The position numbers and the translations under genes were made by a program. Shown one piece after another: positions 33,501-40,973 of a DNA stretch of 64,000 nt (its first letter is position 1; the number at the start of each line of letters is the position of its first letter). The notes beneath the pieces were generated by a model that was given only the letters and a program-made list of their open reading frames with translations, did not search any database and was not told where the DNA came from. This DNA comes from Ovis canadensis (lineage: Eukaryota > Chordata > Mammalia > Artiodactyla > Bovidae), in NCBI RefSeq assembly GCF_042477335.2, contig NC_091254.1, positions 100,403,001 to 100,467,000 on the forward strand, in the 5' to 3' direction.

Positions 33501-36329
33501 AGAGGAGAAGGGGGTGACAGAGGATGAGATGCTTGGATGGCATCACTTACTCAACGGACATGAGTTTGAGGAAACTCAGGGAAATAGTGATGGACAGAGA
33601 ATCCTGGCGTGCTTCAGTTCATGGATCACAAAGAGTTGGACGTGACTTGGTGAGTGAACAGCAGCAAGAACTGCAAAGGTGAGTTGGTGTGGAGTTGTGC
33701 TCCTTAGTCAGGAACGTTGGAAAAGAATAGGTCTCAATACAGTTAAACACGTGAGGGCACGCAGGCAGATTAGAGACCAAGAGAGGTCCTTACAGCGCAG
33801 AGACTCACCAGGGAGCTTGTCCAGAACTTAGAGCGCAGAGACTCACCAGGGAGCTCGTCCAGAATTTACAGCGCAGAGACTCACCAGGGAGCTTGTCCAG
33901 AACTTACAGCGCAGAGACTCACCGGGGAGCTCGTCCAGAACTTAGAGCGCAGAGACTCACCAGGGAGCTTGTCCAGAATTTACAGCGCAGAGACTCACCG
34001 GGGAGCTCCTCCAGAATTTACAGCAGAGACTCGCCAGAGAGCTCGTCCAGAACTTAGAGCAGAGACTCACCGGGGAGCTTGTCCAGAATTTACAGCGCAG
34101 AGACTCACCGGGGAGCTCCTCCAGAATTTACAGCAGAGACTCACCGGGGAGCTCGTCCAGAATACAAACAGTCCTGCACATGACCCTACAGTAAAAAAAA
34201 AGCGCCATTAAAAATGTGCAAAGTGCTTGAACAGGAGTTTCACCACAGAGGATATTGAGAGAATTACAAGTAAATGGAGGTGCTCAGTACATTACTTATC
34301 AGGAAAGTCAATAATGGCCATGATGAGGTATCACTATAAACCTGCCAGAGTGGCTAAAAGAAACGAATACTGATAGTGCCTGGGGTTGGCGATGGTACAG
34401 AGCAGCCGGGACTCTCACATGTTGTCCCTGCTGGATTGTAAAGAGGGCAGACTCTTTGGAAAACTGTTTAACAGCTTGTCTGCTGAAGTTAAACAGGCCT
34501 GTTGTTGCCCAGTGCGCTGCTCCGGCCAGCAGAGGCATGTTATTTCCCACAGCCCTGCAGGTGACTTGTGTGCTGGGCTTTCGCTTGGCAGGGCTGACGG
34601 GCTAAGATGGTGTCACGCACAGGGGAACCTCACTGACAGGGCTGGGCCCCTCCGTGGCTCTTTACCCCAGGCTTCCTTATAGCATGGTGGTCTCAGGGCC
34701 TGAGGGAGAGGAACGAAAGTTTCAGGGCCCCCTGAAGGCTACAGTTTGCACAAAACCGTTTCTGTCACATTCTTTTCATCACAATGAGTCATGGGTTCAA
34801 TCCCTGATCCAGGAAGGTCTCCCATGCCACGGAGCCCCTAAGCCCGTTTGCAACGACTGAGGTGGTGCTCTAGCAGAGCTCAGGAGATGCAGCTACTTAA
34901 GCCTGCGCTCCCGGAGCCTGCGGTCTGCCACAGGAGAAGCCGCTGTAGTGAGAGGCACGCCCTCCACAGCAGAGAGCAGCCTGTGCATCAGTGAGGACCC
35001 AGCACGGCCCAGAATAAGTGTACGAATGGGATGACCGAAAAAGTGTCTGGAGACCCGGTGCTAGGATGGGCACTTGCCTGCCCTCATAGAGGCCTTACAA
35101 AAGGAGATTTCTAAGCTGGCTCATTACACAGTATCTTATTGTACATATGTTACGTTACATCCGGGTGTACAGCATAATGAGTTAATATCTGCATTGTAGA
35201 ATCACCACCACAGTAGGTCTAGTTAACATCTGTTACAACACAGAAAAACTTTTTTCTTGAAATGAGAACTTACAAGGTACACTCTCAGCAACTTTTGAAT
35301 ATGTAAAACGGTATTATTAACTAATTGTATGTGCTGTTTTTATCTTTAGTAGACTTGCATGTTATCTGTCAAGACATCTGTTACTGAAAGCTATTGGTTT
35401 GCAGTCTGTAAAACTGTCATCTTGTTCATGTCAGAGTAGCTGAGCCTGTGCTAAGACACTTGAGTCGTGTCCGACTCTTCGTGACCCCGCGGAGCAGCCC
35501 GCCAGGCTCCTCTGTCCGTGGGGTTTTCCAGGCAAGAGTACTGGCGTGGGCTGCCATTTCCTCCTCCAGGGGATCTTCCCGACCCAGGGACTGAGCCAGC
35601 GTCTCTTAGTTCCCTTGCGTCGGCAGGCAGAGTCTTTACCCGGAGTGCCGCCTGGGAGGCCCTGGTAGAGCTGGGCCTCTCCGTGGCCCATCCATTCTTC
35701 TCACAGTTTTGATTTGTGGAAAATCGGTGTGTTTCTCTGTGCCTGAGACTCGTGACTCTACTCGGGCGAAGTGCCAGCCAGGATTCTCCACCTGCAGCTG
35801 CTGAGGAGGTCCTGCCCACAGGCTCCGGTTGGTGCTGACTCCCTTTGCGGGTAGGAGCTGAGCCTGCCTGTGCTTCTGGGAGCCTTCCCCATAGTCTCCC
35901 TTCATCGTAAAGGCCCACGGGGCAGAGAGACATGGGAACGTTTCCGTTAGCTATGCACGTGCTCTTACAAGGACATGTGACCCAAATGATAGAGCGGTGT
36001 TATGTGTTGCTGGAAATGACACATGGGGTTTTCTGTTTTGTTCTTACTGTGGTGTGTCTGTCTTTTTAGGAGCAGACATCAAAGACAAACTAAAATGTTA
36101 CGATTTCGATGTGCATACAATGAAGACATTAAAAAACATTATTTCACCTCCGTGGGATTTCAGGGAATTTGAAGTAGAAAAACAGACTGTGGAAGAAGCA
36201 GGGCTTGCACCACTAGAAACCTCAAGGAAAACCCCAGATTCCAGACCTTCCTTGGAAGAAACCTTTGAAATTGAAATGAACGAAAGTGACATGATGTTAG
36301 AGACGTCTATGTCGGACCACAGCACATGA
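9249..36329 (+). CDS. CDC16: CDC16 (APC6) gene, complete coding region, 18 coding exons
   Basis: Joined exons (9249-9296, 10441-10495, 10587-10684, 11972-12010, 12256-12396, 14300-14459, 15617-15708, 16198-16331, 17082-17161, 18112-18161, 18936-19009, 20683-20808, 26230-26382, 27615-27678, 30107-30168, 31067-31202, 32694-32784, 36070-36329) give 1863 nt, that is 620 residues plus stop, the length of human CDC16. The translation matches human CDC16 as I recall it almost throughout, from MNLERLRKRVRQYLDQ to the C-terminal MSDHST. Every intron is GT-AG and every phase joins. The protein is a tetratricopeptide-repeat superhelix. In the literature it dimerises through its N-terminal part, holds the small subunit CDC26 in its TPR groove, and scaffolds the anaphase-promoting ubiquitin ligase that triggers anaphase and mitotic exit. 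The ATG at 9249 has G at -3 and starts the known N-terminus. Introns vary from 91 bp (intron 2) to about 5.4 kb (intron 12). No disabling change was seen. Confidence 0.97.
10441..10495 (+). CDS. CDC16: CDC16 coding exon 2 (residues 17-34, splits 35)
   Basis: Acceptor TGATGCAG, donor GTAAGT. Encodes QQYQSALFWADKVASLSH, the start of the first TPR-like helices. The first base of Glu35 lies in this exon. Confidence 0.95.
10587..10684 (+). CDS. CDC16: CDC16 coding exon 3 (residues 35-67)
   Basis: Acceptor CCCTCCAG, donor GTGAGT. Encodes a stretch containing DPQDIYWLAQCLYLTAQYHR. The preceding intron is only 91 bp, close to the practical minimum for mammals. Confidence 0.95.
10823..10915 (-). mobile_element. 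tRNA-derived SINE fragment, minus strand
   Basis: Reverse-complement CHR/Bov-type head in CDC16 intron 3: GATGGAACCCATGTCCCTTG then GGAATCGCCAGGAAAGTC. Confidence 0.6.
11247..11441 (+). mobile_element. Bov-tA SINE, plus strand (CDC16 intron 3)
   Basis: GATTCCCTTGTGGCTCAGCT to GAGTTGGACATGACTGAGCG, a nearly full-length element. A C-rich tract (11465-11495) follows. Confidence 0.93.
11465..11495. repeat. C-rich tract
   Basis: Repeated CCCCCGCCCC blocks. The minus strand has four or more G runs and could form a G-quadruplex. Confidence 0.6.
11972..12010 (+). CDS. CDC16: CDC16 coding exon 4 (residues 68-80), 39-nt micro-exon
   Basis: Encodes LYEACRYLAARCH between a TTTTTTAG acceptor and a GTAAGT donor. 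It is very short but in phase at both ends, so skipping would remove 13 residues without a frameshift. Confidence 0.93.
12256..12396 (+). CDS. CDC16: CDC16 coding exon 5 (residues 81-127)
   Basis: Acceptor CTACACAG, donor GTGAGT. Encodes FAAKEYQQALDILDMEEPIN followed by a segment ending EMPQSS. 141 nt, phase 0 at both ends. Confidence 0.95.
12880..13095 (-). mobile_element. Old L1M 3'-end fragment (CDC16 intron 5)
   Basis: TTTCTTGAAATGTAATTCACATAACATGCAG followed by TTTTTAGTATATTTACTGAG matches the antisense L1M tail pattern. Confidence 0.65.
13421..13613 (-). mobile_element. Bov-tA SINE, minus strand (CDC16 intron 5)
   Basis: GTGCTCAGGCGCTCGGTCGTG at the tail end and TCTTTAAGCCACCCGAGAAG at the head, with the usual TTCTCCGGGGGATCTTCC centre. 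Confidence 0.9.
14300..14459 (+). CDS. CDC16: CDC16 coding exon 6 (residues 128-180, splits 181)
   Basis: Acceptor CCCAACAG, donor GTTTGG (non-consensus after GT). Encodes IKSSICLLRGKIYDALDNRT through HHMLTAQE, a TPR-rich region. The following intron carries a long inverted repeat. Confidence 0.94.
14603..14716 (+). repeat. Left arm of long inverted repeat (CDC16 intron 6)
   Basis: About 113 bp beginning TGTACTACAGGAATC and ending CAGCACGAC. The reverse complement lies at 15378-15489 with about nine differences, nearly all transitions. No repeat family recognised. Confidence 0.85.
14790..14950 (+). mobile_element. MER5A-like hAT element
   Basis: TCAGTGATTCCCAGCATGGC, TTTAAACCCCGAGGAGTTTG and GGTGACGCGCGTGCTGAGAG follow the MER5A outline in decayed form. 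Confidence 0.5.
14974..15219 (+). repeat. Three-copy tandem repeat, 80-83 bp unit (CDC16 intron 6)
   Basis: Copies start at 14974, 15057 and 15137, each with GCCTGAAGGA, GGTGGGGATGTGTT and TGAGTTCTCAGCCCG. The last part resembles the start of a MER20 element, so the unit seems to include that edge. Confidence 0.85.
15205..15350 (+). mobile_element. MER20-like hAT element
   Basis: GAGTTCTCAGCCCGTGGTTT, CCCCTGGAGGATGTTTCGCA and CTAGTGGGTGGAGGG follow the MER20 pattern. Confidence 0.5.
15378..15489 (-). repeat. Right arm of long inverted repeat (CDC16 intron 6)
   Basis: Starts GTCGTGCTGAGG and ends TGTAGTACA. Reverse complement of 14603-14716. Its end is about 130 bp before exon 7. Confidence 0.85.
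15617..15708 (+). CDS. CDC16: CDC16 coding exon 7 (residues 181-211)
   Basis: Acceptor ATTTTTTAG, donor GTAAGT. Encodes KELLESLPLSKLCTEEQELL and FENKLKK. Phase joins exon 6 through the split Glu181 codon. Confidence 0.95.
16198..16331 (+). CDS. CDC16: CDC16 coding exon 8 (residues 212-255, splits 256)
   Basis: Acceptor TTTTTCAG, donor GTAAGT. Encodes YNKPSETVIPESVDGLQENL through CYKLTS. Two bases of the next valine are here. Confidence 0.95.
17082..17161 (+). CDS. CDC16: CDC16 coding exon 9 (residues 256-282, splits 283)
   Basis: Acceptor ACTTTCAG, donor GTAAGG. Encodes VMEKDPFHANCLPVHIGTLV then ELNKAN, in the middle of the TPR superhelix. Confidence 0.95.
17200..17960. other. CDC16 intron 9, GC-rich, no gene
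   Basis: Intronic sequence with a GC-rich block at about 17540-17940. No repeat family or RNA gene recognised. Confidence 0.4.
18112..18161 (+). CDS. CDC16: CDC16 coding exon 10 (residues 283-299)
   Basis: 50-nt exon, acceptor AATGTAG, donor GTAAGT. Encodes LFYLSHKLVDLYPSNP after the split Glu283 codon. Confidence 0.95.
18936..19009 (+). CDS. CDC16: CDC16 coding exon 11 (residues 300-323, splits 324)
   Basis: Acceptor CTTTCTAG, donor GTACCG. Encodes VSWFAVGCYYLMVGHKNEHA then RRYL, a typical TPR helix pair (W, G, Y, A positions). Confidence 0.95.
19420..19545 (+). mobile_element. CHR-type SINE fragment (CDC16 intron 11)
   Basis: GGGGCCTTCCCTGCTGGCCC head, CCATGCCGTGCAGCCTAAG end and a TAAATAAATAAA tail. 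Confidence 0.7.
19735..19950 (+). mobile_element. MIR SINE (CDC16 intron 11)
   Basis: CTGCCACTTACTAGCTATGA, CCTTGGGAGAGTTCATTCC and GTGAAATGGGGAGTGATG follow the MIR core. Confidence 0.75.
20683..20808 (+). CDS. CDC16: CDC16 coding exon 12 (residues 324-365, splits 366)
   Basis: Acceptor ATCTTTCAG, donor GTGCGC. Encodes KATTLEKTYGPAWIAYGHSF through AAQLMK. It is followed by the largest intron (about 5.4 kb, repeat-filled). Confidence 0.95.
21240..21305. repeat. Short tandem duplication
   Basis: CTCTCTCCTTGCCCTGTTCT occurs twice in direct succession in CDC16 intron 12. Confidence 0.7.
21697..22035 (-). mobile_element. MLT1-like MaLR LTR, minus strand (CDC16 intron 12)
   Basis: CAGGCTGCCATAACAGAACA, GTGTCCTCACAGGGAGCTCG and GGAGACATACATTCAGTCCA match the antisense MLT1 LTR outline. 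Old solo LTR with no coding part. Confidence 0.65.
22540..23775 (-). mobile_element. L1 fragment, minus strand, with internal GC-rich duplication
   Basis: TTATGTCTTCTTGAGCCATTG and, after 23200, the antisense ORF2 pattern (ACTTGTAGACAGCAAATCG). A GC-rich segment at 22700-22930 interrupts it. Confidence 0.6.
22721..22901 (+). repeat. Two-copy tandem repeat, about 91 bp
   Basis: Copies start at 22721 and 22812, share CGTCTGTC and end GCCAGCGCGCTGCTCGCCGC. It is CpG-rich inside an otherwise AT-rich L1 remnant. Confidence 0.85.
23800..24400. mobile_element. Probable old LTR-like repeat, family not determined
   Basis: TTTGCCGGAATGACTCACAG and TGATACAGCTCAGGAAGAAC resemble a widespread mammalian LTR that I cannot name with certainty. 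Confidence 0.4.
24437..24790 (+). repeat. Nested tandem repeat (132-bp unit, then 49-bp unit x3)
   Basis: A 132-bp unit starts at about 24437 and 24569. Its last 49 bp (from GTTTCAGCCTGAGGACCCCC) is then repeated three times, ending near 24790. Confidence 0.85.
25806..26012 (+). mobile_element. Bov-tA SINE, plus strand (CDC16 intron 12)
   Basis: AGTGGCTCCAAGGTTAAACC to GTCGGACACGACTGAGCGAC with a CACTTTCACTTTC tail; 218 bp before exon 13. Confidence 0.93.
26230..26382 (+). CDS. CDC16: CDC16 coding exon 13 (residues 366-416, splits 417)
   Basis: Acceptor ACTTTTAG, donor GTGAGT. Encodes CHLPMLYIGLEYGLTNNSKL through VAFQNG, two TPR units with the usual small/large residue pattern. Confidence 0.95.
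26383..27614. other. CDC16 intron 13, no gene or clear repeat
   Basis: AT-rich intronic sequence. No repeat family, RNA gene or cryptic exon could be supported. Confidence 0.45.
27615..27678 (+). CDS. CDC16: CDC16 coding exon 14 (residues 417-438)
   Basis: Acceptor CTATTTTAG, donor GTATTC. Encodes EWKTAEKWFLDALEKIKAIG then NE. Confidence 0.95.
28635..28783 (+). mobile_element. MER5A-like hAT element (CDC16 intron 14)
   Basis: GCGTTGGCATCACTTGGGAG, CTTGTTAGCAGCGCAGAACC and GAAGTTTGAGATGCACTG follow the MER5A outline. Confidence 0.55.
29238..29353 (+). mobile_element. Bov-tA SINE 3' half, plus strand (CDC16 intron 14)
   Basis: CTTGCCTGGAGAACCCCACG to GTCGGACACGACTGAGCGAC with a CACTTTCAC tail. 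The tRNA-like head is missing. Confidence 0.9.
29354..30106. other. CDC16 intron 14 remainder, no gene
   Basis: 29540-29900 looks like an old interspersed repeat (GGGCTGGAGGTACAGAATTTG) of undetermined family. Nothing else recognised. Confidence 0.4.
30107..30168 (+). CDS. CDC16: CDC16 coding exon 15 (residues 439-458, splits 459)
   Basis: Acceptor CGTTTTAG, donor GTAAGT. Encodes VTVDKWEPLLNNLGHVCRKL. Confidence 0.95.
30169..31066. other. CDC16 intron 15, no gene
   Basis: No supported repeat or RNA gene. Confidence 0.4.
31067..31202 (+). CDS. CDC16: CDC16 coding exon 16 (residues 459-504)
   Basis: Acceptor CCTCATAG, donor GTACGT. Encodes KYAEALDYHRQALVLIPQNA through NAVDYFHT, two canonical TPR helix pairs. 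Confidence 0.95.
31203..32450. other. CDC16 intron 16, no gene
   Basis: No repeat family recognised except possible short old fragments. The open frames are not supported. Confidence 0.4.
32455..32640 (-). mobile_element. Old L1M fragment (CDC16 intron 16)
   Basis: CATCCCCCAGCTTCAGCAGTTATCA and the CATGTTGTCTGTATCCCCAC block resemble the antisense L1M tail. It lies about 50 bp upstream of exon 17. Confidence 0.5.
32694..32784 (+). CDS. CDC16: CDC16 coding exon 17 (residues 505-534, splits 535)
   Basis: Acceptor TTTCTGCAG, donor GTAAGA. Encodes ALGLRRDDTFSVTMLGHCIE through SEAYI, the last TPR region. Confidence 0.95.
32966..33182 (+). mobile_element. Bov-tA SINE, plus strand (CDC16 intron 17)
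   Basis: GGCTTCCCTAGTGGCTCAGA to GTTGGACACGACTGAGTGAC with a CACTTTCACTTTC tail. Confidence 0.94.
33461..33668 (+). mobile_element. BovB 3'-end fragment, plus strand (CDC16 intron 17)
   Basis: GTTGGAAAAGACCCTGATGC to GTTGGACGTGACTTGGTGAG, the last 200 bp of BovB before its tail. Confidence 0.85.
33795..34163 (+). repeat. Minisatellite, ten copies of a 38/36-bp unit
   Basis: Ten consecutive units each starting GCGCAGAGACTCACC or GCAGAGACTC and ending TCCAGAA(C/T)TTA. Lengths are 38 (x6), 36 (x2), 38 and a partial 31. In CDC16 intron 17. No spacers, so not CRISPR-like. Confidence 0.95.
34195..34500 (+). mobile_element. Old L1 fragment, plus strand (CDC16 intron 17)
   Basis: AAAAATGTGCAAAGTGCTTGAAC, CAATAATGGCCATGATGAGGTATC and CTTTGGAAAACTGTTTAACAG match the end of L1 ORF2 in decayed form. 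Confidence 0.7.
34790..35025 (+). mobile_element. CHR-type SINE (CDC16 intron 17)
   Basis: GGGTTCAATCCCTGATCCAG, CCATGCCACGGAGCCCCTAAG and GAGAAGCCGCTGTAGTGAGAG follow the cetartiodactyl CHR SINE. Confidence 0.75.
35130..35400. mobile_element. Old L1 3'UTR-like fragment (CDC16 intron 17)
   Basis: TTATTGTACATATGTTACG, GTTAACATCTGTTACAACAC and TATTATTAACTAATTGTATG resemble an L1 3' UTR. Confidence 0.5.
35455..35665 (-). mobile_element. Bov-tA SINE, minus strand (CDC16 intron 17)
   Basis: GAGTCGTGTCCGACTCTTCG at the tail end, CCAGGGGATCTTCCCGACCC in the centre, and a CCTGGGAGGCC head remnant. Confidence 0.9.
36070..36329 (+). CDS. CDC16: CDC16 coding exon 18 (residues 535-620, stop)
   Basis: Acceptor CTTTTTAG. 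Encodes the C-terminal tail GADIKDKLKCYDFDVHTMKT, an acidic, Ser/Thr-rich segment, then MLETSMSDHST and TGA at 36327-36329. In the literature this low-complexity tail is outside the TPR core and is phosphorylated in mitosis. Confidence 0.96.
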
Positions 36330-36560
36330 TTCCAGACTGGTCTCAGTTCCCCGTTGTCTTAGAGTAAGTCTGCTTCCTCTCATCCTTGTCTTAAACATTT
36401 CCAATTTCTCAACATGCATCCAGACCCCACCTCTGCATTTAGGAATGGATACTTGCCTTAAGAGATTGGATTGTACACTTTTGCAACAGATGTTTTCTGA
36501 ATATACAGAATAGTAATGCAAAGTGAAATAAAGAAGGTGAAACATCTCTCACGTCTTTTT
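36330..36560 (+). other. CDC16: CDC16 3' UTR with polyadenylation signal
   Basis: A canonical AATAAA at 36527-36532 lies about 200 nt after the stop. Cleavage is expected 10-30 nt downstream, near the CACGTC-TTTTTTTC stretch. A single short 3' UTR is the simplest reading. Confidence 0.8.
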
Positions 36561-37170
36561 TTCAGCAGACTTTAATTTGGGGCTAATTTTGAACTTTCAG
36601 AAAATCTACAAAGATAGTACCAAGAGCTTCCATATGTGCTCGCCCAGTTCCCGTATTGTTAACATCTCATGTGACTGTGAGACTTCCATCATAACTCAGA
36701 AATCCACCTTGGTTTTCAGCAACCAAACTCCAGGCGTCTTGTATCTCACCAGCTTCCTGGGAGTGTCCTCTTCCCACATCTGCGTTCGGGAGGCCTAGGC
36801 TGTCAGACCTCCTGGGCTGGGACGACGTCTCAGGCCTTGTCTTTCATGACCTGGACAGCTTTGGAGAGGACTCGTCAGATAGTTTGTAGAGTTGCCCTCA
36901 GTCTGGGTTTGTCTCAAGTGCTTCTCTTGATTGGGTGAGCGCTGGGTTTGAGGTGTGAGCTGCCTTCCTCATCACCCGTGTCTGGTGCGCAGAGTCAGCG
37001 TGACTTACAGGGGGTGTCGCCCTGATCGCTGGTGGCGTTGGAGTCTGCTGGGTCTCCCCTCTGAGGAGTCGTCGCTTGCCCCTTTCCACACTTGAGAAAC
37101 AAATAGTTAAGCGCAGTCTGCCCTCCGTTGGACACAGGGTTTGAGTTAAGTGCCATCCCCTGAGGTGGAT
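36561..37170. mobile_element. Old L1M remnant just after CDC16
   Basis: CTTTCAGAAAATCTACAAAGATAG, TGTCTTTCATGACCTGGACAG and CAGTCTGGGTTTGTCTCAAG follow a common ancient L1M 3' region. It begins right after the poly(A) region. Confidence 0.55.
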
Positions 37171-37737
37171 GGTGATTTCATCTGTTTTCTTCTGTTTATT
37201 CATTTTATTTATTTAATTTTAAATTCTTTTTTTTAATTCATTTTATTTATTGATCCCATGTACTCATCAGCGCTGACTCGGGTGAACGTCCTTTCTGTTG
37301 CGGGCTGTAGTTCTGTACTGACGTTGCTCGTTTGTGGCTTCAGTTCCAGCTTCGGCCGTTGGCGCTCTCCCAGCTTGGCTTGCATGTCCTTGTCACGTGC
37401 CCCAGTCCATTTGTTTTTTCCTTCTGGATTTTCCTTTATGTTGGTAAAACATCTGTAGCGTGAACTGTGGACTTCGTCAGCACTAGTGCGTCGCTCTTGG
37501 TAACAGCGGCATCACGTTAATGCAGGAAAGGGACTGGGTGGAGGGAGCAGTCCGTGTATGGGGTCTCGGCTTCTTTCCCCTTTTTCTGTAAAGAGTGTGT
37601 GCATATGGGCGCAGGTCGTCCTTCTATTCAAATGTATAATTACTGGCATTTATTTCCAGCTTTTTTCCATCACTCTATAAACAGAAACTTTGGCCACTAA
37701 GCAGTAACTCCCCACGTGTCTCTCCCTCAGCCCCTGG

Positions 37738-37935
37738 GCTTCCCAGGTGGCGCTGCTGGTAGAGAACCTGCCTGCCAGTGCAGGAGATGCAAGAAACGTG
37801 GGTTTGATCCCTGGTTTGGGAAGATCCCCTGGAGGAGGAAGTGGCAACCCACTCCAGTATTCTTGCCTGGACTATTCCGTGGACAGAGGAGCCTGGGGTC
37901 GCGAAGAGTCAGACACCACTGAGAGACTCAGCGCT
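37738..37935 (+). mobile_element. Bov-tA SINE, plus strand
   Basis: GGCTTCCCAGGTGGCGCTGC to GAGTCAGACACCACTGAGAG; intergenic. Confidence 0.92.
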
Positions 37936-37959
37936 GAACATCACCTGGTAACCTCTCAT

Positions 37960-39240
37960 CTGATTTCTGTCTCTGGAGTTGCCTATTCTCGATAATTTCA
38001 TGTAAGTGGAATCATAGAATATTTGTGCTTTTGTGTCTTTTTCTTTTAATCTAGCATAATATTTTCAAGGATTATCCATACTGTAGCTTTTGTCAGAACT
38101 TTGTTCCTTTTTACGGCTGAACAACATTCCATTGCGTGTGTGTTTTCTGCACCCATCTGTTGACGGATGCTCGGGTCGTCTCCACCTTCTGCCTGCCGTG
38201 AATAACGCTGCTGTGAACGCGGCTGTGTGCTTGTCTATCCGGGCCCCTGCTTTCTGTCCTTTGGGCGTGTGCCTAGGAGTGGGACTGCTGGGTCACGTGG
38301 CGATGCCGTGGGTGAGAGACAGCTGGCCTCACGGTGCCTGTGCCAGGTCACGCTGCCACCACCGCTGCACAAGGGTTCCAGTTTCTCCGCAGCCTCACCA
38401 GTGCTTCTTGCTGTTGCTTTTTCACTCTGGCTCCCATAGTAGGTGGAAGTGATGTTTCCTTCTGGTTGATTTGCCTTTCCCTAATGACCAGCGATGTTGG
38501 TCAGGCACCCTGTGCTTACTGGCCATTTGTATATCCTCTGCGGAGAGATGTCTGTTCAGATACTTCGCTCACTTTAAGATGGGTTGGGGTTGAACTGATG
38601 GTAAACGTAAGGGATTATTTCTGGACTCTGAATTCTATCCCATCGGCCCACATGCATGTCCTTATGCTCATACCACTGGTCTGTTACCTGTTGCCTTGTA
38701 GTGAGCTTTGGAATTGGAAAGTGAGTCTTACGACTTTATTCTTTTTCAGGGTTGTTTTGCCCATTATAGTCCCTTGAATTTCCATATTAATTTTAGATTT
38801 TATTGATTCATTTCTGGAAAAAAGCCATTGGGAATTTGATAGGGATCTAACTGAGTGTTATGTCTATCCCATAAACACAGGATGAGCTTTCATTTATTTG
38901 TCTTTAATGTCTTCTAAGAATGTTCTCCAGTTTTCATTGTCTTTCACCTCCTTGGATAAATTTATTCCTAATTATTTTATTCTTTATAATACTGTTGTGA
39001 ATGGAATTGTTTTCTTAGTTTCCTTTTTGGATTGTATCATTCCTAGTATATAGAAATAACTGAGTTTTGTTTGTTGACTTTGTATCCTGAATTTGTATCT
39101 CAGCTTTAATAATTTGTGTGTGTGTGTATTAGATTTTTAGAGTTTTCTACACCATAGGGTCGTGTTGTCTGCACATTTATTTTGTCCACTGGATGGCAAC
39201 ACCGCTTCATTTAGTTTCTTCACTGAGCATGTGGTGGTAT
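37960..39240 (-). mobile_element. L1 fragment, minus strand
   Basis: TTACGGCTGAACAACATTCC, GGACTGCTGGGTCACGTGG, then the antisense ORF2 pattern TTATTCCTAATTATTTTATTC. No intact ORF. Confidence 0.8.
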
Positions 39241-39967
39241 TGTTCTAGTGTTTTGGAAAAGTGAACACCTCGTTATTAAGCCATGACCTCTTGACAGTTC
39301 TTTAAGAGCTTCAAGACATTCGACTAAGCCGCTTTGCACATCAGCAACAGTTTAGTGTCAGTGTTTAATCTTCAGAAAGTGTCAAAAAACAAAACAGGTG
39401 ATGTGTGATTGTTCTGCCAAGTACTTTCCTGTTACGACTCAGATCTCTAGTATTTCATAATAGCGCGTAGTTTCCTAAAATAGCAGCCTTCCTGCCAACT
39501 TTAAAGTGACCATGTCGTCATCTTTGAGGAAAAATAAAGAGTGCAGTGGTCACCAGTTGCTTTAAGCTGCTGTCATTCACCCGTTAGGCCTGTGTTCCGG
39601 GGTGAAATGCGACCCTTCCTGTGGCCAGGACCATGTTCACGGGTGGCGTGCTCAGTTAGGGCTGGGTTCTCTGGCATTGGGAGATGACGTAACACTGCTG
39701 TTGTTTCGGATGTAGTGGTGTGTGTATTTTAAGCAAAGCATGCTCGGTAATGTGTAGGAAGCTAGATTTTCTTTCAGCTGTGCTTCTTTTTCCTGTAAAA
39801 TCATAAGCGGTTTCACCAGTGTGTATCATTCACTGTCTAGAAATTTGTATTATGGAATTTTATGTAAGAATAATTTCTTTATGCAAGCATGACTTCTAGA
39901 GTTCTGCCCCTACCTTCTACCCTCAGGGTATAATTAACTCTCTTCTCTGACAACTGCATTTTCCTTG
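39241..39967. other. Intergenic, nothing recognised
   Basis: AT-rich sequence between CDC16 and UPF3A with no supported gene or repeat. Confidence 0.4.
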
Positions 39968-40275
39968 GCTTCCCTCATAGCACAGTTGGTAAAGAATTTG
40001 CCTGCAATGCAAGAGACTCCGGTTTGATTCCTGGGTTGGGAAGATCCGATGGAGAAAGGGATAGGCTACCCACTTCAGTATTCTTGGGCTTCCCTGGTGG
40101 CTCAGCTGGTAAAGAATCCGCCTGCAATGTGGGAGACCTGGGTTTGATCACTGGGTTGGGAAAATCCCCTGGAGAAGGGAAAGGCTACCACTCCAGTATT
40201 CTGGCCTGGAGAATTGCATGGACTGTATCACCCATGGGGTCGCAAAGAATCAGACACGACTAAGCAGCTTTCACT
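39968..40275 (+). mobile_element. Two Bov-tA SINEs head to tail
   Basis: A partial element from GGCTTCCCTCATAGCAC runs to CAGTATTCTTG at about 40086 and joins a complete one beginning GGCTTCCCTGGTGGCTCAGC at 40088. Confidence 0.92.
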
Positions 40276-40391
40276 GTCTTCGTCACAATAAAAGCTTTTG
40301 ATCAGCATAACTAGGCTTTCAATACAGAGCTGATTGGAGACAGACAAGGAAACTGTTGATCTAGCGTGTGCAACTTCATCATAGGATTCCT

Positions 40392-40815
40392 TTCAGTTCA
40401 GTTCAGTTGCTCGGTCGTGTCCAACTCTTTGCAACCCTATGGACTGTAGCGTGCCAGGTTTCCCTGTCCATCACCAGCTCCTGAAACTTGCTCAAACTCA
40501 TGTCCATTGAGTCAGTGATGCCATCCAACCATCTCATCCTTTGTTGTCCCCTTCTCCCACCTTCAATCTTTCCCAGCATCAGCGTCTTTTCCAGTGAGTC
40601 AGTTCTTCACATCAGGTAGCCAAAGTATTGGAGCTTCAGCTTCAGCCTCAGTCCTTCCAATGAATATTCAGGACTGATTTCCTTTAGGATGGACTGGCTG
40701 GATCTCCCTGCAGTCCAAGGGACTCTCAAGGGTCTTCTCCAACACCACAGTTCAAAAGCACCAATTCTTCAGTGCTCATCTGTGTTTATAGTCCAACTCT
40801 CACATCCACACATGT
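40392..40815 (-). mobile_element. BovB LINE 3' fragment, minus strand
   Basis: TTCAGTTCAGTTCAGTTGCT tail complement, then the antisense C-terminal reverse-transcriptase region. A TGTGTACATG repeat follows at 40812-40845. Confidence 0.92.
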
Positions 40816-40973
40816 GTACATGTGTGCACATACATGTACACACATAGGATTCCTTTAGACTTTATGAAAGAATGAAAATGATTCCTTGCCCCCTTTCTGG
40901 GGTCTTTGAGAACTTGGTTTTGGAACTTTTTTTTCTTTCAGTTTTTTAGCTCATTTAAAGTGACACATTTCTG

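Noticed and set aside
33795-34163. CRISPR-like regular repeats
   Set aside because: Units follow each other with no unique spacers; a vertebrate minisatellite.
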